A DNA stretch of 64,000 bases, taken from contig BDDD01000876.1 in assembly GCA_001972305.1 (NCBI GenBank), forward strand, positions 429,899 through 493,898, written 5' to 3'. The notes under the pieces were generated by a model. It was not told the origin of the DNA. It saw only the letters and a list, made by a program, of their open reading frames with translations, and did no database searches. This document shows, piece by piece, positions 1-11,481 of the stretch. How positions within the stretch are numbered: the stretch's first letter is position 1; every line of letters begins with the position of its first letter. Source of the stretch: Cephalotus follicularis (taxonomy: Eukaryota > Streptophyta > Magnoliopsida > Oxalidales > Cephalotaceae). The translations under genes were made by a program, and so were the position numbers.

Positions 1-536
1 GCTCTTGCACAAGTGATCAAGTATTCAAGTTGCATATTCATTTAAGCTATCTCAAGTACAATTCCAAGCTTTGAAACAATCAAAAGGGATCATTTCGAAG
101 CAATCCTATACATTACAAAGCTCACATTTTACATTCCACATTTACTAGAAGCTTTGTTAGAGTTGAGCTTTATTGTAAACAAATTCATTACGAATTTGTA
201 ACCATTTAAACACTTATTTCACACATACAAGAGAGGTTGTCTCTTGTATTGCTCGGTTGGAGCATATTTGTAATTCGCTTGGTTGGAGCGAAGGTTGTTG
301 GAGCTCGGTTGGAGTTTCAAGCACGGATTGGGGCATACCTAGTGAAATACTCAAGGGGAGGCCTTGGGGAGTGGACGTAGGCGGTTTGCCGAACCACTAT
401 ACATCCGTTTGCAATTCTCTCAACCCTACACTCTTTACATTTCCGCAATTGTGTGTTTGTGTTATTTGAAATATTTGTGGTATAATTGCTAGTTATTTTT
501 ATAAGTCTATTCACCCCCCCCTCTAGACTTCCTACA
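1..536 (+). mobile_element. Probable Ty1/Copia LTR, 3' part
   Basis: This stretch has no convincing gene. Its 3' end has the look of plant Copia LTRs: a GTAGGCGGTTTGCCGAACCA segment near 379-398, a pyrimidine-rich tail and a run of seven C at about 513-519, then a CA terminus at about 536. No primer-binding site follows, so this is the end of a 3' LTR or a solo LTR rather than a 5' LTR. It probably sits in the Gypsy LTR that begins next to it. Its left end lies outside the window, so length and target-site duplication cannot be checked. The open frames here lack any recognisable domain. The Copia assignment rests on general resemblance only. Confidence 0.45.
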
Positions 537-631
537 CTATTCAAAAGAAAACCCTTCATAAAAGCTTAAAAATGCATATTTTATTCATCATTGGTTACAA
601 TATACATTAGTTGAATTTTGCGGTCATTGCA
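537..631 (-). repeat. Truncated 3' LTR start of minus-strand Gypsy
   Basis: Read on the minus strand, this begins TGCAATGACCGC, matching the start of the plus-strand LTR at 4566 (TGTAATAACCAC) and sharing the downstream GATGAATAAAATATGCA block. Only about 95 bp remain before the Copia-like sequence. The purine-rich polypurine tract of the same element lies just inside, at about 633-647. Confidence 0.7.
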
Positions 632-672
632 TTCGCCCCTCCTTAAAGAAAATTCGTCCCCGAATTTAGCCT

Positions 673-1983
673 TTACATTCCGAATAAGTGAGGAAATGTC
701 TCTAACATTTCGTCTTCACGCTCCCACGTACCTTCCTCAGATCTGTGAAATCGCCACAGTACTTTTACCATAGGAATAGTCTTATTCCTCAACACCTTCT
801 CCATTCGATCCACGATCCTCGTCGGCCTCTCTTCATAAGACAATTTATTACTGATGAATCGAGGGTCGTAGCTCAATATGTGAGATGGGTCAGGTACGTA
901 TTTTTGTAACATGGAAACATGAAATGCGTTATGCACACCCGAAAAACTAGGCGGTAGTGCAATCTTATATGCCACATCCCCCACTCTCTCTAGTATCTCA
1001 TAAGGCCCAATATACCTTGGAGCCAACTTCCCCTTGAGTCCAAAACGGTGTATCCCTTTCGAAGGCGAGATCTTCAGAAAAACATGATCTCCCTTCTCGA
1101 ATTCTAGCTTCCTCCTCTTGACATCGGCGTAACTCTTTTGCCAACTCTGGGCAGCTAGTAGTCTCTTCTTGATTATTTCCACTTTATCAGTAGTCTCTTG
1201 CACCAAGTATGGTCCCAGCACTTGTCTCTCACCTACCTCGTCCCAGCATATAGGCGATCTGCACTTTCTCCCATACAAGGCTTCATAGGGAGCCATTCCA
1301 ATGCTGATGTGAAAGCTGTTGTTGTAAGAGAACTCAATCAGTGCTAGATGATCCTCCCATCTCTCATCAAAATCAATCATACAAGCCCGTAGCATATCCT
1401 CCAGAGTCTGAATGGTACGCTTGGACTGTCTGTCAGTCTGTGGGTAGAACACAGTACTAAAGTTCAACGCCGTTCCCAATGCCGCTTGGAACTTTCTTCA
1501 GAACCTTGAGGTGAATCTAGCATCACGTTCACAAACAATACTGACCGGCACTCCATGCAATCTCACTATCTGCCGGATATACAATTGAGCCAATTTCTCA
1601 ATTGAATACGTCATGTTCATCGAAAGGAAGCGAGCAGACTTAGTGAGTCTGTCCACTACAACCCACACTGCTTCATGTTGATTCCGTGACCTTGTTAATC
1701 CCGACACGAAGTCCATGGTCACATGCTCCCATTTCCACTCAACCACTGGTAGCGATTGTAGTAGTCCCACAGGTGTCTTATGTTCAGCCTTCACTCTCTG
1801 ACAGATCAAACATCTTGTCACATATTTGGCAATCTCTCTTTTCATACCAGTCCACCAGTAATTCCTTTTCAGGTCATGCCACATCTTGGAACTTCTAGGG
1901 TGAACACTGTATTTTGACTTATGGGCTTACTGCAGTAGCTCATCCCTGATGCTCTCGTCATCCGGAACAAATATCCTTCCTCA
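673..1983 (-). pseudogene. Gypsy polyprotein fragment: integrase and C-terminal chromodomain-like tail
   Basis: This is the 3' end of a Ty3/Gypsy pol gene, decayed. On the minus strand it runs from the end of the RNase H-integrase linker (about 1983) through the integrase zinc finger (CLICQRVK near 1800), the integrase core, the GPYEILERVG region and a tail with VKVLWRFH...GTWERED typical of chromodomain-type Gypsy elements, ending at 673. An in-frame TGA at 1498-1500 replaces the Trp after the SRF motif. Two of the three integrase catalytic acids are changed: the DRD motif reads ERD, and GQSER reads RQSKR. RT and everything upstream are absent because the fragment stops at the junction near 1983. 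Lineage is most like Tekay/Del chromoviruses, by motif recognition. Confidence 0.85.
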
Positions 1984-2040
1984 GAACTTGACCTGAGAAC
2001 AGGTTATCATCAAACTTGACCTGAGAATAGGTTATCATCA
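1984..2040 (+). repeat. 28-bp direct duplication at the head-to-head junction
   Basis: The RT segment AACTTGACCTGAGAA, followed by AGGTTATCATC after one variable base, occurs twice in a row (about 1984-2012 and 2013-2040) with a C/T difference. It lies exactly where the minus-strand Gypsy fragment gives way to the plus-strand one. A local duplication at a rearrangement breakpoint is a usual sign of end-joining with templated filler. Confidence 0.7.
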
Positions 2041-4524
2041 GTTGAGGATCTGAGAAAGTGATGTAGAGAAGACCGCATTTTGAACCAGATATGGGCATTA
2101 CAAATTCCTAATACTGCCGTTTGGTTTGACAAATGCTCCTGCAGCCTTTATGTGTTTGATGAACAGAGTGTTCCAGCCCTATCTTGACTAGTTTATCGTT
2201 ATATTCTTAGACGACATCCTGATTTATTCGAGGAGCATTGAGGAACACATGCAACATTCAAGGATCGTATTGCAGACATTACGGAAGGAACAGTTATTCA
2301 CAAAATTTAGCAAGTGCGAGTTTTAGCTGGATCGTGTGACTTTACTAGGCCACATTATGTCAAGTGAAGGATTGTCGGTGGATCCTTCGAAGATAGAAAG
2401 TATTGTTGATTGGTCCCAACCAAGGAATGTTACAGAGGTTTGTAGCTTCTTGGGATTGGCTAGCTACTACCGAAGGTTCATCAAAGGGTTTTCGAAGCTT
2501 GCTACACCTTTGACACAGTTGACTCAGAAGAAGTCAAGTTTTGTGTGGGATGATTCTTGTGAGGCAAGTTTCCAAGAATTGAAGAGTCGGTTGATTTCGG
2601 CTCTAGTATTGGCATTACCGGAGGGTAATGAGGGTTTTACTATCTATACTGATGCTTCTGGGAAGGGACTGGGATGCATTCTTATGCAACATGGTAGGGT
2701 GATTGCATACGCATCAAGAAAGTTAAAGCCGTACGAAGAAAACTATCCCGTACACGATCTTGAGTTGGCAGCCATAGTGTTTGCTTTGCAGAAATGGAGG
2801 CACTATCTCTATGGTGCTCAATTTTAGATATTCACTGACCATAAAAGTTTAAAGTATTTGTTTTCCCAGAAGGATCTTAACATGAGACAGAGACGATGGG
2901 TGGAGTTCTTTAATGATTAGAACTGCAACATTCAATACCACCCAGGAAAGGCAAATGTAGTGGCGGATGCGCTGAGTCGCAAGGGAATGATTGCTAGAGC
3001 AATGGTTTCACAGTGGAAGCTATTGGAGGAATTTCAGAGATGGAATCCATTCATGGTTTCCCGAGGAATTATTGTGGAAAATCTTAGAGCACAACCGGAA
3101 CTTCTAGAACGTATTTTGACTGCTCAGTACAGTGACACTGAGTTATGGAGTATTCGTGAAAACCTAGACACTGATTCTGAATTCTCCATCCATAATGATG
3201 GCATATTGAGGTTCTGAGGAAGGATATGTGTTCCGGATGACGAGAACATCAGGGATGAGCTACTGCAACAAGCCCACAAGACAAAATACAGTGTTCACCC
3301 CGGGAGTTCCAAGATGTGGCATGATCTGAAAAATAACTACTGGTGGAGTGGTATGAAAAGAGAGATTGTCGAATATGTAGCAAGATGTTTGACCTGCCAG
3401 AGAGTGAAGGCTGAACATCAGAAACCTGCGAGACTGCTACAATCGTTACCTCTGGTTGAGTGGAAATGGGAGCATGTGACCATGGACTTTGTGTCAGGAT
3501 TACCAAGGTCACGAAATCAGCATGAAGCAGTGTGGGTTGTAGTGGACAGACTCACTAAGTCCGCTCACTTTCTTCCTATGAACATGACGCATTCTATCGA
3601 GAAGTTGGCTCGACTGTATATCCGGGAGATAGTGAGATTGCATGGAGTGCCGGTAAGTATTGTTTGTGACCGTGATGCTAGATTCACCTCAAGGTTCTGG
3701 AAAAAGTTCCAAGCGGCAATGGAACATCGTTGAACTTCAGTACTATGTTCCACCCATAGACTGACGGACAGTCTGAGGGTACCATTCAGACTCTTAAAGA
3801 TATGCTGCAGGCTTGCCTGATTGATTTTAATGGGAGTTAGGAGGATCATCTGGCACTGATTGAGTTCTCTTACAACAACAGCTATCACACCAGCATTGGT
3901 ATGGCTCCCTATGAAGCCTTGTATGGGAGAAAGTGTAGGTCACCTATCTGCTGGGATGAGGTAGGTGAGAGACAAGTGCTGGGACCAGACTTGGTACAAG
4001 AGACTACTGATAAAGTGGAAATAATCAAGAAGAGACTGCTAGCTGCAGAAAGTCGGTAAAAGAGTTACGCCGACGTCAAGAGGATGAAGCTAGAATTCGA
4101 GAAGAGAGATCATGTTTTCCTGAAGATCTCGCCTTCGAAAGGGATACACCGTTTTGGCCTCAAAGGGAAGTTGGCTCTAAGGTACATTGGACCTTACGAG
4201 ATACTGGAGAGAGTGGGGGATGTGGCATATCAGATTGCACTACCGCCAAGTTTGTCGGGTGTGCATAACGTATTTCATGTTTCCATGTTACAGAAATACG
4301 CGCCCGACCCATCTAACATATTGAGCTACGACCCTGGATTCATCAGTAATAAATTGTCTTATGAAGAGAGGCCGACAAGGATTGTGGATCGTATGGAGAA
4401 GGTGCTGAGGAATAAGACTATTCCTATGGTAAAAGTACTGTGGCATTTTCACGGATCTGAGAAAGCTACGTGGGAGCGTGAAGACGAAATGATGGAGACA
4501 TTTCCCCACTTGTTCGGAATGTAA
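1984..4524 (+). pseudogene. Gypsy polyprotein fragment: RT, RNase H, integrase, chromodomain-like tail
   Basis: This is the 3' two thirds of a Ty3/Gypsy pol gene, closely related to the minus-strand copy beside it. It starts inside RT at the DLRTGYHQ motif. The RT catalytic segment (LDDILIYSR, about 2208-2235) is readable but interrupted by stops. RNase H ([10 protein letters not shown] at 2649) has a stop at 2826. The linker, integrase zinc finger (CLTCQRVK) and core follow, with the first two catalytic Asp regions intact (MDFVSG, CDRDARF). A frameshift at about 3720-3730 breaks the segment that carries the catalytic Glu. The C-terminal frame 4084-4524 ends in a chromodomain-like tail. Gag, protease and the 5' LTR are missing. 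A polypurine tract (4552-4565) directly precedes the LTR. Confidence 0.88.
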
Positions 4525-4565
4525 AGGCTAAATTCGGGGATGAATTTTCTTTAAGGAGGGGGGAA

Positions 4566-7297
4566 TGTAATAACCACAATTTCAATTCGTGTATATTGTA
4601 CCCTTGATGAATAAAATATGCACTTACTTGAATTCTAATGTCCAATTGTTATATGAGTTATGACTATGGTCTTATTTGAAGGAATAAACTTAAATAAACG
4701 AAAATTAGTCACCTACAGCCGACTGTCACAAGGCAACAGTCGACTGCCTAGTTATGGAGGAACAGCTGACTGTCACAGGGGAACAGTCGACTGGTTGATG
4801 CGAAGAGTGGACAATCCACTGCCAAGTGAATACAGTCGACTGGTAAGACACACAACAGGTGTCTGTGCATGCGTGAAACATAGCAGAGGCAGTGATGACA
4901 AGTGTTCTAATCATGGCATGCATGAGGGATGCGTGTCACCAGCTGCCTTAACATGCAAGGGTGGTTTCTTGCATGTTCTCTATCCCTCCTGCAACCTGCA
5001 AACAGAAGATTGGAAGGAGAGAAAGTGAATGGAAGTAATGAACATGTTAGAGAGAGAAAAGAGATGGCTGAGTTAATGGAATCTAACGATTTCTAAGACT
5101 TTTAAGCTCTATATCAACTGTTAGAATAGAGTGTGAGTTTAGAAAACATTGCGGATAGAGGAGATCTTGCTCGAATTCTTGAAGCTTGCATGTTGGAAGT
5201 TGGAGTTCAAAGGGAGTTGAAGCTTGAATCTTCCTGGTAAGTCGCCAATCCGAGTATGCTGATGTTGATGATGTAACTAGGAGAATGTTGGCTATATATA
5301 TAGCTTTTGTTAACATGATTAAGGTTAATAAGTTTGGAATTGAAATAGAATTGGTAAAGGGTTCAAAGAAGAAGTTGAAACTAGGAACTAATAATGATGA
5401 GCTACTAATTGGATATTAGGTTGTTAGTGGATTAAATATACTGATGATGGTAATATATACCCACTGATAACATGATTATGAATGATTAAATTACTGGAAT
5501 TAGAGCTGATTGGTAGGGAGAAGTTGTAAAAGGGTAAAATTTGAGGCTTGATAAAAAATTGATAAGCTACTGTTGGAACTGGTAGTTGACGAGGTAATTA
5601 GTTAAATGTACTGGTTAAATGTCTGAACCTTCGAACATGCAATGGTATAGATCAATTCTGCTGAGATTGGAAGATTAAATTAGTGAAGGAGCTTTGGACA
5701 TTAAAGAGAGAAATCAATCCAAATTGATTTCGGGATAGCGTTTAAGGTAGGGGTATTGACATGTTTTCGAAGATATAATGTGCATATCATGTGTGGATAA
5801 TTTCCTGTTTGATTGTATGTGTTGTTGAGTATTTTGGACATTGAACATGCATTCCTTGTTACTGCCTGTCGATTACTGGGCAAAGCAGTCGACTGTTCTT
5901 CATGACAGTCGACTACTCAATCAAACCAGTCGACTATTAAGTACAAACAGTCGACTACTAAATCAAAACAGCCGACTGTTCTTGGGAACAGTTGACTGTC
6001 CTGATATAAATTTCTGATATAGTTACTGTTTAGGCCTTAAATTGTATGTAATTACCTGGCGTCCATATGGGATGATTGTAACAGTCAATCCTGGCCTTAT
6101 ATAATTACATTTCAGAAATTAAACAACTTATACACTCATTGAGAGAAATTGTGCAAGAATGACTAGGGTATGCTAACATCTTGTTGAACCCTTGAATTGA
6201 TTATTCCGCTGCTGTTTATTGATGCTGCTATGCATACTGTTTGATTGTTAAGTGTTCATAAATACTGTTGTTACACTTAATATTAATGATTGAACCAACT
6301 AGTGCTTTAAGCACAAATATGAGTTTTCCTTACGGTTTTCAATATGGAAATGTATTGTCAAAATGATTACTGATTTTCCTCCCATGAGAGGCACAACTAT
6401 TGTACTGAATACTGTTTCCTCCAAAGAGAGGTACAGTAACTGAACTGTTAATTGTTTCAAAAGAAAACAACCTTATATTGCATATTATAAACTTATGTAA
6501 TGTTGTTATTGAACTGATTGAATTGATTGTCTATGCTATTGCCGTTAGTCGAGTGATGGCAGATGTCACTGGCTAACGGAGGTGGTCCTGGGTGCCAGGA
6601 GTTGGCTAGAGTACCCACCCCATACTTATCTGCAATGCAGACCCTGATTGTTAAACTGCCCGCTAATGCCGGTAGTAATTGACCTGACCTATCACCTTCG
6701 GAGTGTAGGGTGATAGTTAGGTGGTGCGCAGTTGGTGCTAAGAGTTAGCGACATGTGACACCCAAACCACTGTATTGATTGATTTTACCCTTGTGCGGTA
6801 TTCTTGAATTGTATTGTCTATGGCCACTTGGCATGATTGTTTATATATATTGAAATACTTATATATATGTTTTATTTAAAAATAAATTTCATACATGTTG
6901 CATCTATATATTCCTTATCATGCATTATTCCTACTTAGCCAAGTGAGGACAACGGCTAACCCCCTACAATTTCAGATTAGGTGAAGGCGTTCGGGAAAGT
7001 GCTGCTGAAGCTTTATTGCAGAGCTTTTATCTGCTTAAGGTTGTTAATTATGTCGTATTGTATTTGTAATGAACGATCATACTCCGTTGTTGTTATGCTT
7101 TATATTTCCAATATGTAAAAGCATAATTGTTGGTATTGCAGATGTACGTAGTATGGGCTGCGTGTGGATAACTTTATAATCCGGCAAATGGAATGCTTCC
7201 GCTTATGTTAATAAATTTGTTTAAATGTTAATGTTGGATTATTACTTATAACTGATATCACTATATATACATGTCATGTGGAAAATGGGGTGTGATA
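4566..7297 (+). repeat. 3' LTR of the plus-strand Gypsy fragment, 2.73 kb
   Basis: The LTR starts TGTAATAACCAC right after the polypurine tract AAGGAGGGGGGAA and ends GGGGTGTGATA, where a canonical TGACA end has one change. Satellite follows at once. There is no gene in it. It carries two clusters of the short palindrome CAGTCGACTG and degenerate forms (4714-4842 and 5886-6000). The length fits Tekay-type chromovirus LTRs, which are usually long. A related copy is the solo LTR at 21565-24457. Confidence 0.85.
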
Positions 7298-7879
7298 ATT
7301 TTGGGGTCAAATTCGTATTCTGAGATTGTTTAGTGGGTCAATTTATCGTTATTATGTTTCTAGGGACGTAATCATAAATTTTGAAAAGTTATGTTTTAAT
7401 TTAAGTCGTTTTAGGGTTTCTTTTTGCATAGAACATAAATGTATCGTTGTAAGTTGTTGGCCGATATTTTGGGATCAAATTCGCGTTCCGAGATCGTTTA
7501 GTGGGTCAATTTATCGTTCTAATATTTTTAGGGGCGTAAATGTAAATTTTGAAAAGTTATGTTTTAAGTCATTTAAGGGCTTCTTTTTGCAGACAATATA
7601 AATGCATTGTCGTAAGTTTTTTGCCATGATTTTTGTGTCAAATTGGCGTTCTGAGATCTTTTAGTGGGTCAATTTATCGTTCTTATATTTCTATGGGCGT
7701 AAATGTAAATTTTAAAAAATTTATGTTTTAAGTCGTTTCATGGTTTCTTTTTAGAGACAACATAAATGCATCGCCGTAAATTGTTTGCTGTGATTTTGGG
7801 GGCAAATTCTCGTTCTGAGATAGTTTTGTGAGTGAAATTATCGTTCTTATATTTCTAGGGGCGTAATTGTAAATTTCGT
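7298..7879. repeat. Satellite array, piece 1 (about 3.6 monomers)
   Basis: Tandem monomers of about 162 bp share the segments TTTAGTGGGTCAATTTATCG, GTAATTGTAAATTTTGAAAA and CATAAATGCATCGTCGTAAG. Monomer variants run in the order called a, d, e, f here, the order also seen at 59205-59750. The piece breaks inside an f monomer at the TTCGT duplication of the solo LTR. Open frames across monomers arise because about 162 bp is a multiple of three; they are not genes. Confidence 0.92.
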
Positions 7880-10541
7880 TGTAATACCCCGTACCTTTTG
7901 GAGCTTCAAGAGTTCTTTTTTTTAAGTTGTTGATATGCCTCTTTTTTTTTTTTTTTGAGTTTTGGGCTCATGTGTAATAATGGATAAGAAAAGGATATGT
8001 TAAGCCAAGGTTTAAGTGAGAATTGAGGAAGTTGGAGGACTTAAGTGCAAAGCTTCTTGAGGAAGATTACAACTTCCAAGGCGTATGATGGCTTAAGTTG
8101 GGATTAGTGTGGAAGATATCTTGAGTTTTAGCTATCCTTTCTTCTAGCTTCCGCAGATTAGGGAGTTTTAGAGAGACATAGTCTAGTTTTCTTCTTCTTC
8201 TTCTATGTTCTTGCGCCTGGACCAATCGCAGTTGAAGCTTTCCGAGCACAGCAGTGGAAGAAGCAGACAAGGTAAAGGAAAGAAGCAGACAAGCCAGAGG
8301 AAGAGAGTAGCAGAGAAGAAGGGACGTTAGCGTCCAAGGAAGTAGCAAGAACTGTGAGTGGGACATCCTTTCTTTTAAGTGTTTTATTGTTCATATTATT
8401 TTCTTGAGATTCCTCCTCAGCTTCAGTTTGAGTAAGTGATTTTTTATGGGAATTTGCTTTCTCTAATGTCTTATGTTAACCATTCTTTTTTAGTGTAGTG
8501 TTCCTAGAGCCCAGAGCAAAGAAAGATGTTAATCATCCATATATCGTTCATCTTCAGATGAGATGACGTGTACGTGTTCACCCTGCCTCCTCAGCGTACC
8601 TATTGTCTATGATGGGTCATTGAGTGAGTCTACCCGCGGGTTCCATACCTGGATCTCCTTACATTGTGGCTAGGACAGTGTACATGGTTAGTGCAGCCGA
8701 ACACACATGTACCAGCTCCTTCCTCCTCAGCCTATCATCACAGGATGTGAAGTTGAGTAAGTCTGTCCCCGGGTTCAATACCTGGATCTCCTTATTGTTG
8801 CTAGGACAATGTATAGCGGAGAGTACAGTTGAGCTAAGTTATCAGATATACTAGCATATAGAGCATTTTAGTAGGTTTTCTAGAGGTGGACCTTGTCCTC
8901 GAGACTTTAGTCCCCAGCACAGAAAAGCAGCAAGCAAAGTATAACAGATGAGTCGGCAGGTAAGTTGCCCAGCTCGGCTTAGGCCAAAAACAAGCTCAGC
9001 TCAGGCCACTATAAGTTGGCAAGTATATTTATGTAAACAGCAAAGCAAGCACAACAAAGAAAAACCAGTTCTAGCTTAGTTGTTCTCCTCGGGTGTTTAG
9101 CAGGGAAGGACCCCAATTCTTTTTCAGATCACTTTCTTTTAATCAGTTGTATTCTTAAGTTTATTTCAGCTTTCATGAACAACCTAGAATCAGCTAAGCA
9201 GAGAAAAAAGTAAGTTTTTCAAGTACTTTGAGCTTTTCCTTGTTGTATGCCATGAGATATGCTTGTGTACAGTCTTTTCCCCAGTTAGGATAATTATTCA
9301 TGCTCATGGTAAGATTTTCTTCAGCGCATTCCTTTTTATGGATGCACCAGAGGATGTTTTGTTCCCAGTCACCTAGTCAGTTGAACTAATCCCCTCACAT
9401 ATTATTTTGCAGAACAGACAGTCGGAGGAGACCTCCAGCCCAGCAGTAGATAGCTTAACGAGGTAGTTTTTGAGCTCAGCACCTTGGAACGTCAGCTCGG
9501 GCGTTTAGCATTGCATAGCATTGGGCATTCTTGGGTTCCCTTACCCTTCTTTGTAGTAGAGTAGTTGAGAGCATACCTTTTGTATAGAATGTAAGCTTTG
9601 TTGTTCTTTTACCTGAAAAGGAAGGCAGTGTATGTTTATGCCAGAGCACAAATATGTAATGATCTGATACTTTCAAGATATGTTATGGATCTTTTGAGTT
9701 TATAGATGTGTTTATTTTGTGTTTTCATGAAGTTTTCTTGTTATGAGTTTTTAGTTATCGAGTCTGTCCCAGGTGCTGGGTAGCCCTTTGGTTCTAGCGG
9801 GGAATAGCCCAGTAGGGGAGTTATGTTTATGCTTGGGAGCATGGGTTTTGTTTAAAGAGATTGACCCCGGGGAGGCAGGGTGTCCCCAGGGTGATGATGA
9901 TGTTCGACTTGGTAAGGGAGCAGGGAAGGTGTCCCTGGAGAGAGTGGCCAGGGGTGCCATGTTAGAGTAAGGCCTGGGATGGGCATAAGTTATGTTAAGT
10001 TCTTTATGTTTTAAGTTAAACGGTGCGCTTGATGTCTGTTGTGATATGTGATCCTTAGGGATGTGCAAAGAAGGTAGTACATCGGGGGACAAGATATGTA
10101 TGCGTGGTCTCGAGTGTGGTGCTTAAGCGAGCACGTGGGGCGTGCGTGCCTCTCTCCCTGGGCATGGTTGTCCACAGGTTTTTTAAGTGAGCTCGTGAGT
10201 AGCACGTGTGTGCTCTCCCCAGGGTTTTGTGTGATAAATTAAGTGACCGTGTGAGGAGCACATGGGTGTTCTCCTCGGGCAGAAGTGATGCAGCGCGTTT
10301 GGAGCTTTGGTTTTGTAGAGCTGGGGTCACAAGCAAGAGAGGAGTTGGATCCCCTGCCCGGTTGCCCCGTTAGCTGCGCGCCCAGCCCAGTCTTTCTCCT
10401 CGAGTTTTTTGCCCGATGGGTCCTGGGAGAGTTTTAAGGCAGCTCCTCGGGAAGTTTTAGTTTGAGAGGGTTGTTGGCAAGAGTAGCGCCATCCCCGGCA
10501 GGGGACGAGTCCCATAGAGTTAGCGGGAACGGGTCATGACA
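7880..10541 (+). mobile_element. Solo LTR, TGTAATACCCC family, copy 1 (2,662 bp)
   Basis: The element starts TGTAATACCCCGTACC and ends GAACGGGTCATGACA, flanked by a perfect 5-bp duplication TTCGT (7875-7879 and 10542-10546). It interrupts one satellite monomer, which resumes precisely afterwards. It has no gag, pol, primer-binding site or polypurine tract, so it is a solo LTR, the usual product of recombination between the two LTRs of an element. It is clearly related to the copies at 49743 and 53498 (shared blocks such as GGTTCCATACCTGGATCT near 8640) but more diverged. An imperfect repeat with CACGTG cores lies at 10085-10285. The open frames in it resemble no known protein. Confidence 0.9.
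10085..10285. repeat. Imperfect tandem repeat with E-box/G-box cores inside the solo LTR
   Basis: Three loosely similar units of about 55-70 bp each carry a GTG/GAG-AGCAC core: CACGTG at 10132-10137 and 10203-10208 and CACATG at 10259-10264, each followed by CTC-rich sequence. CACGTG is the plant G-box core bound by bZIP and bHLH factors. Function here is only a suggestion. Confidence 0.45.
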
Positions 10542-10546
10542 TTCGT

Positions 10547-11481
10547 AAAGTAATGTTTTAAGTCGTTTCTGGGTTTCGTTTTGCAAACAACATAAATGCA
10601 TCGTCGTAAATTTTTTCTGTGATTTTGCGGTCTAATTCACGTTCTCAGATCTTTTAGTTAGTCAATTTAACCTCTTTATATAAATTTCAAAAAGTTATGT
10701 TTTAAGTCTTTTCCGGGTTGTTTTGTTGTAGACAACATAAATGCATTGTCGTAAGTTGTTTGTAGTGATTTTGGGGTCAAATTCGCGTTCCGAGATCGTT
10801 TAGTGGGTCAATTTATCATTCTTATATTCTCAGGGGCGTAATTGTAAATTTTAAAAAGTTATGATTTAAGACATTCCAGTGTTTCTTTTTGCAGACAACA
10901 TAAATGTTTTGTCGTAAGTTATTTGCCGTGATTTTGGGGTCAAATTCACGTTCCAAAATCTTTTAGTGGGTCAATTTGTCGTTCTTATATTCATAGGGAC
11001 GTAATTGTAAATTTTAAAAATTTGTGTTTTAAGTCGTTTTAGGGTTTCTTTTTGTAGAGAACATAAATGCATCGTCGTAAGTTGTTTGCCATTATTTTGG
11101 GGTCAAATTCCCGTTCTAAGAACGTTTAGTGGGTCAATTTATCGTTCTTATATTTCTAGGGGCATAAATGTAAATTTTTAAAAGTTATGTTTTAAGTCGT
11201 TTCAGGATTTCTTTTGGCAGACAACGTAATTGCATCGTCGTAAGTTGTTTGCCGTGATTTTGGGGTCAAATTCGCGTTCCAAGATCGTTTAATGGGTCAA
11301 TTTATCGTTCTTATATTCTTTGGGGCGTTGTTGTAAATCTTGAAAAGTTATGATTTAAGTCGTTTCAGGGTTTCTTTTTGCAGACACCATAAATGCATCA
11401 TCCTAAGTTGTTTGCCATGATTTTGGGGTCAAATTCGAGTTCCGAGATCGGATATTGGTTCAATTTATCGTTATTATATTC
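10547..11481. repeat. Satellite array, piece 2 (about 5.8 monomers)
   Basis: The f monomer cut by the solo LTR continues here (TAAAGTAATG), followed by g (diagnostic GCGGTCTAATTC at about 10627), h, i, j and b-like monomers. This is the same order as at 59740-60500. It ends at the TATTC target site of the full-length Gypsy element. Confidence 0.92.

Noticed and set aside
1..536. 5' LTR of a complete Copia element
   Set aside because: No methionine primer-binding site follows the LTR end; Gypsy sequence begins instead.
8203..8394. Possible host gene in 7880-10541, where frames read without stops
   Set aside because: The whole interval is bounded by a perfect target duplication and LTR termini, and related LTR copies do not keep these frames.
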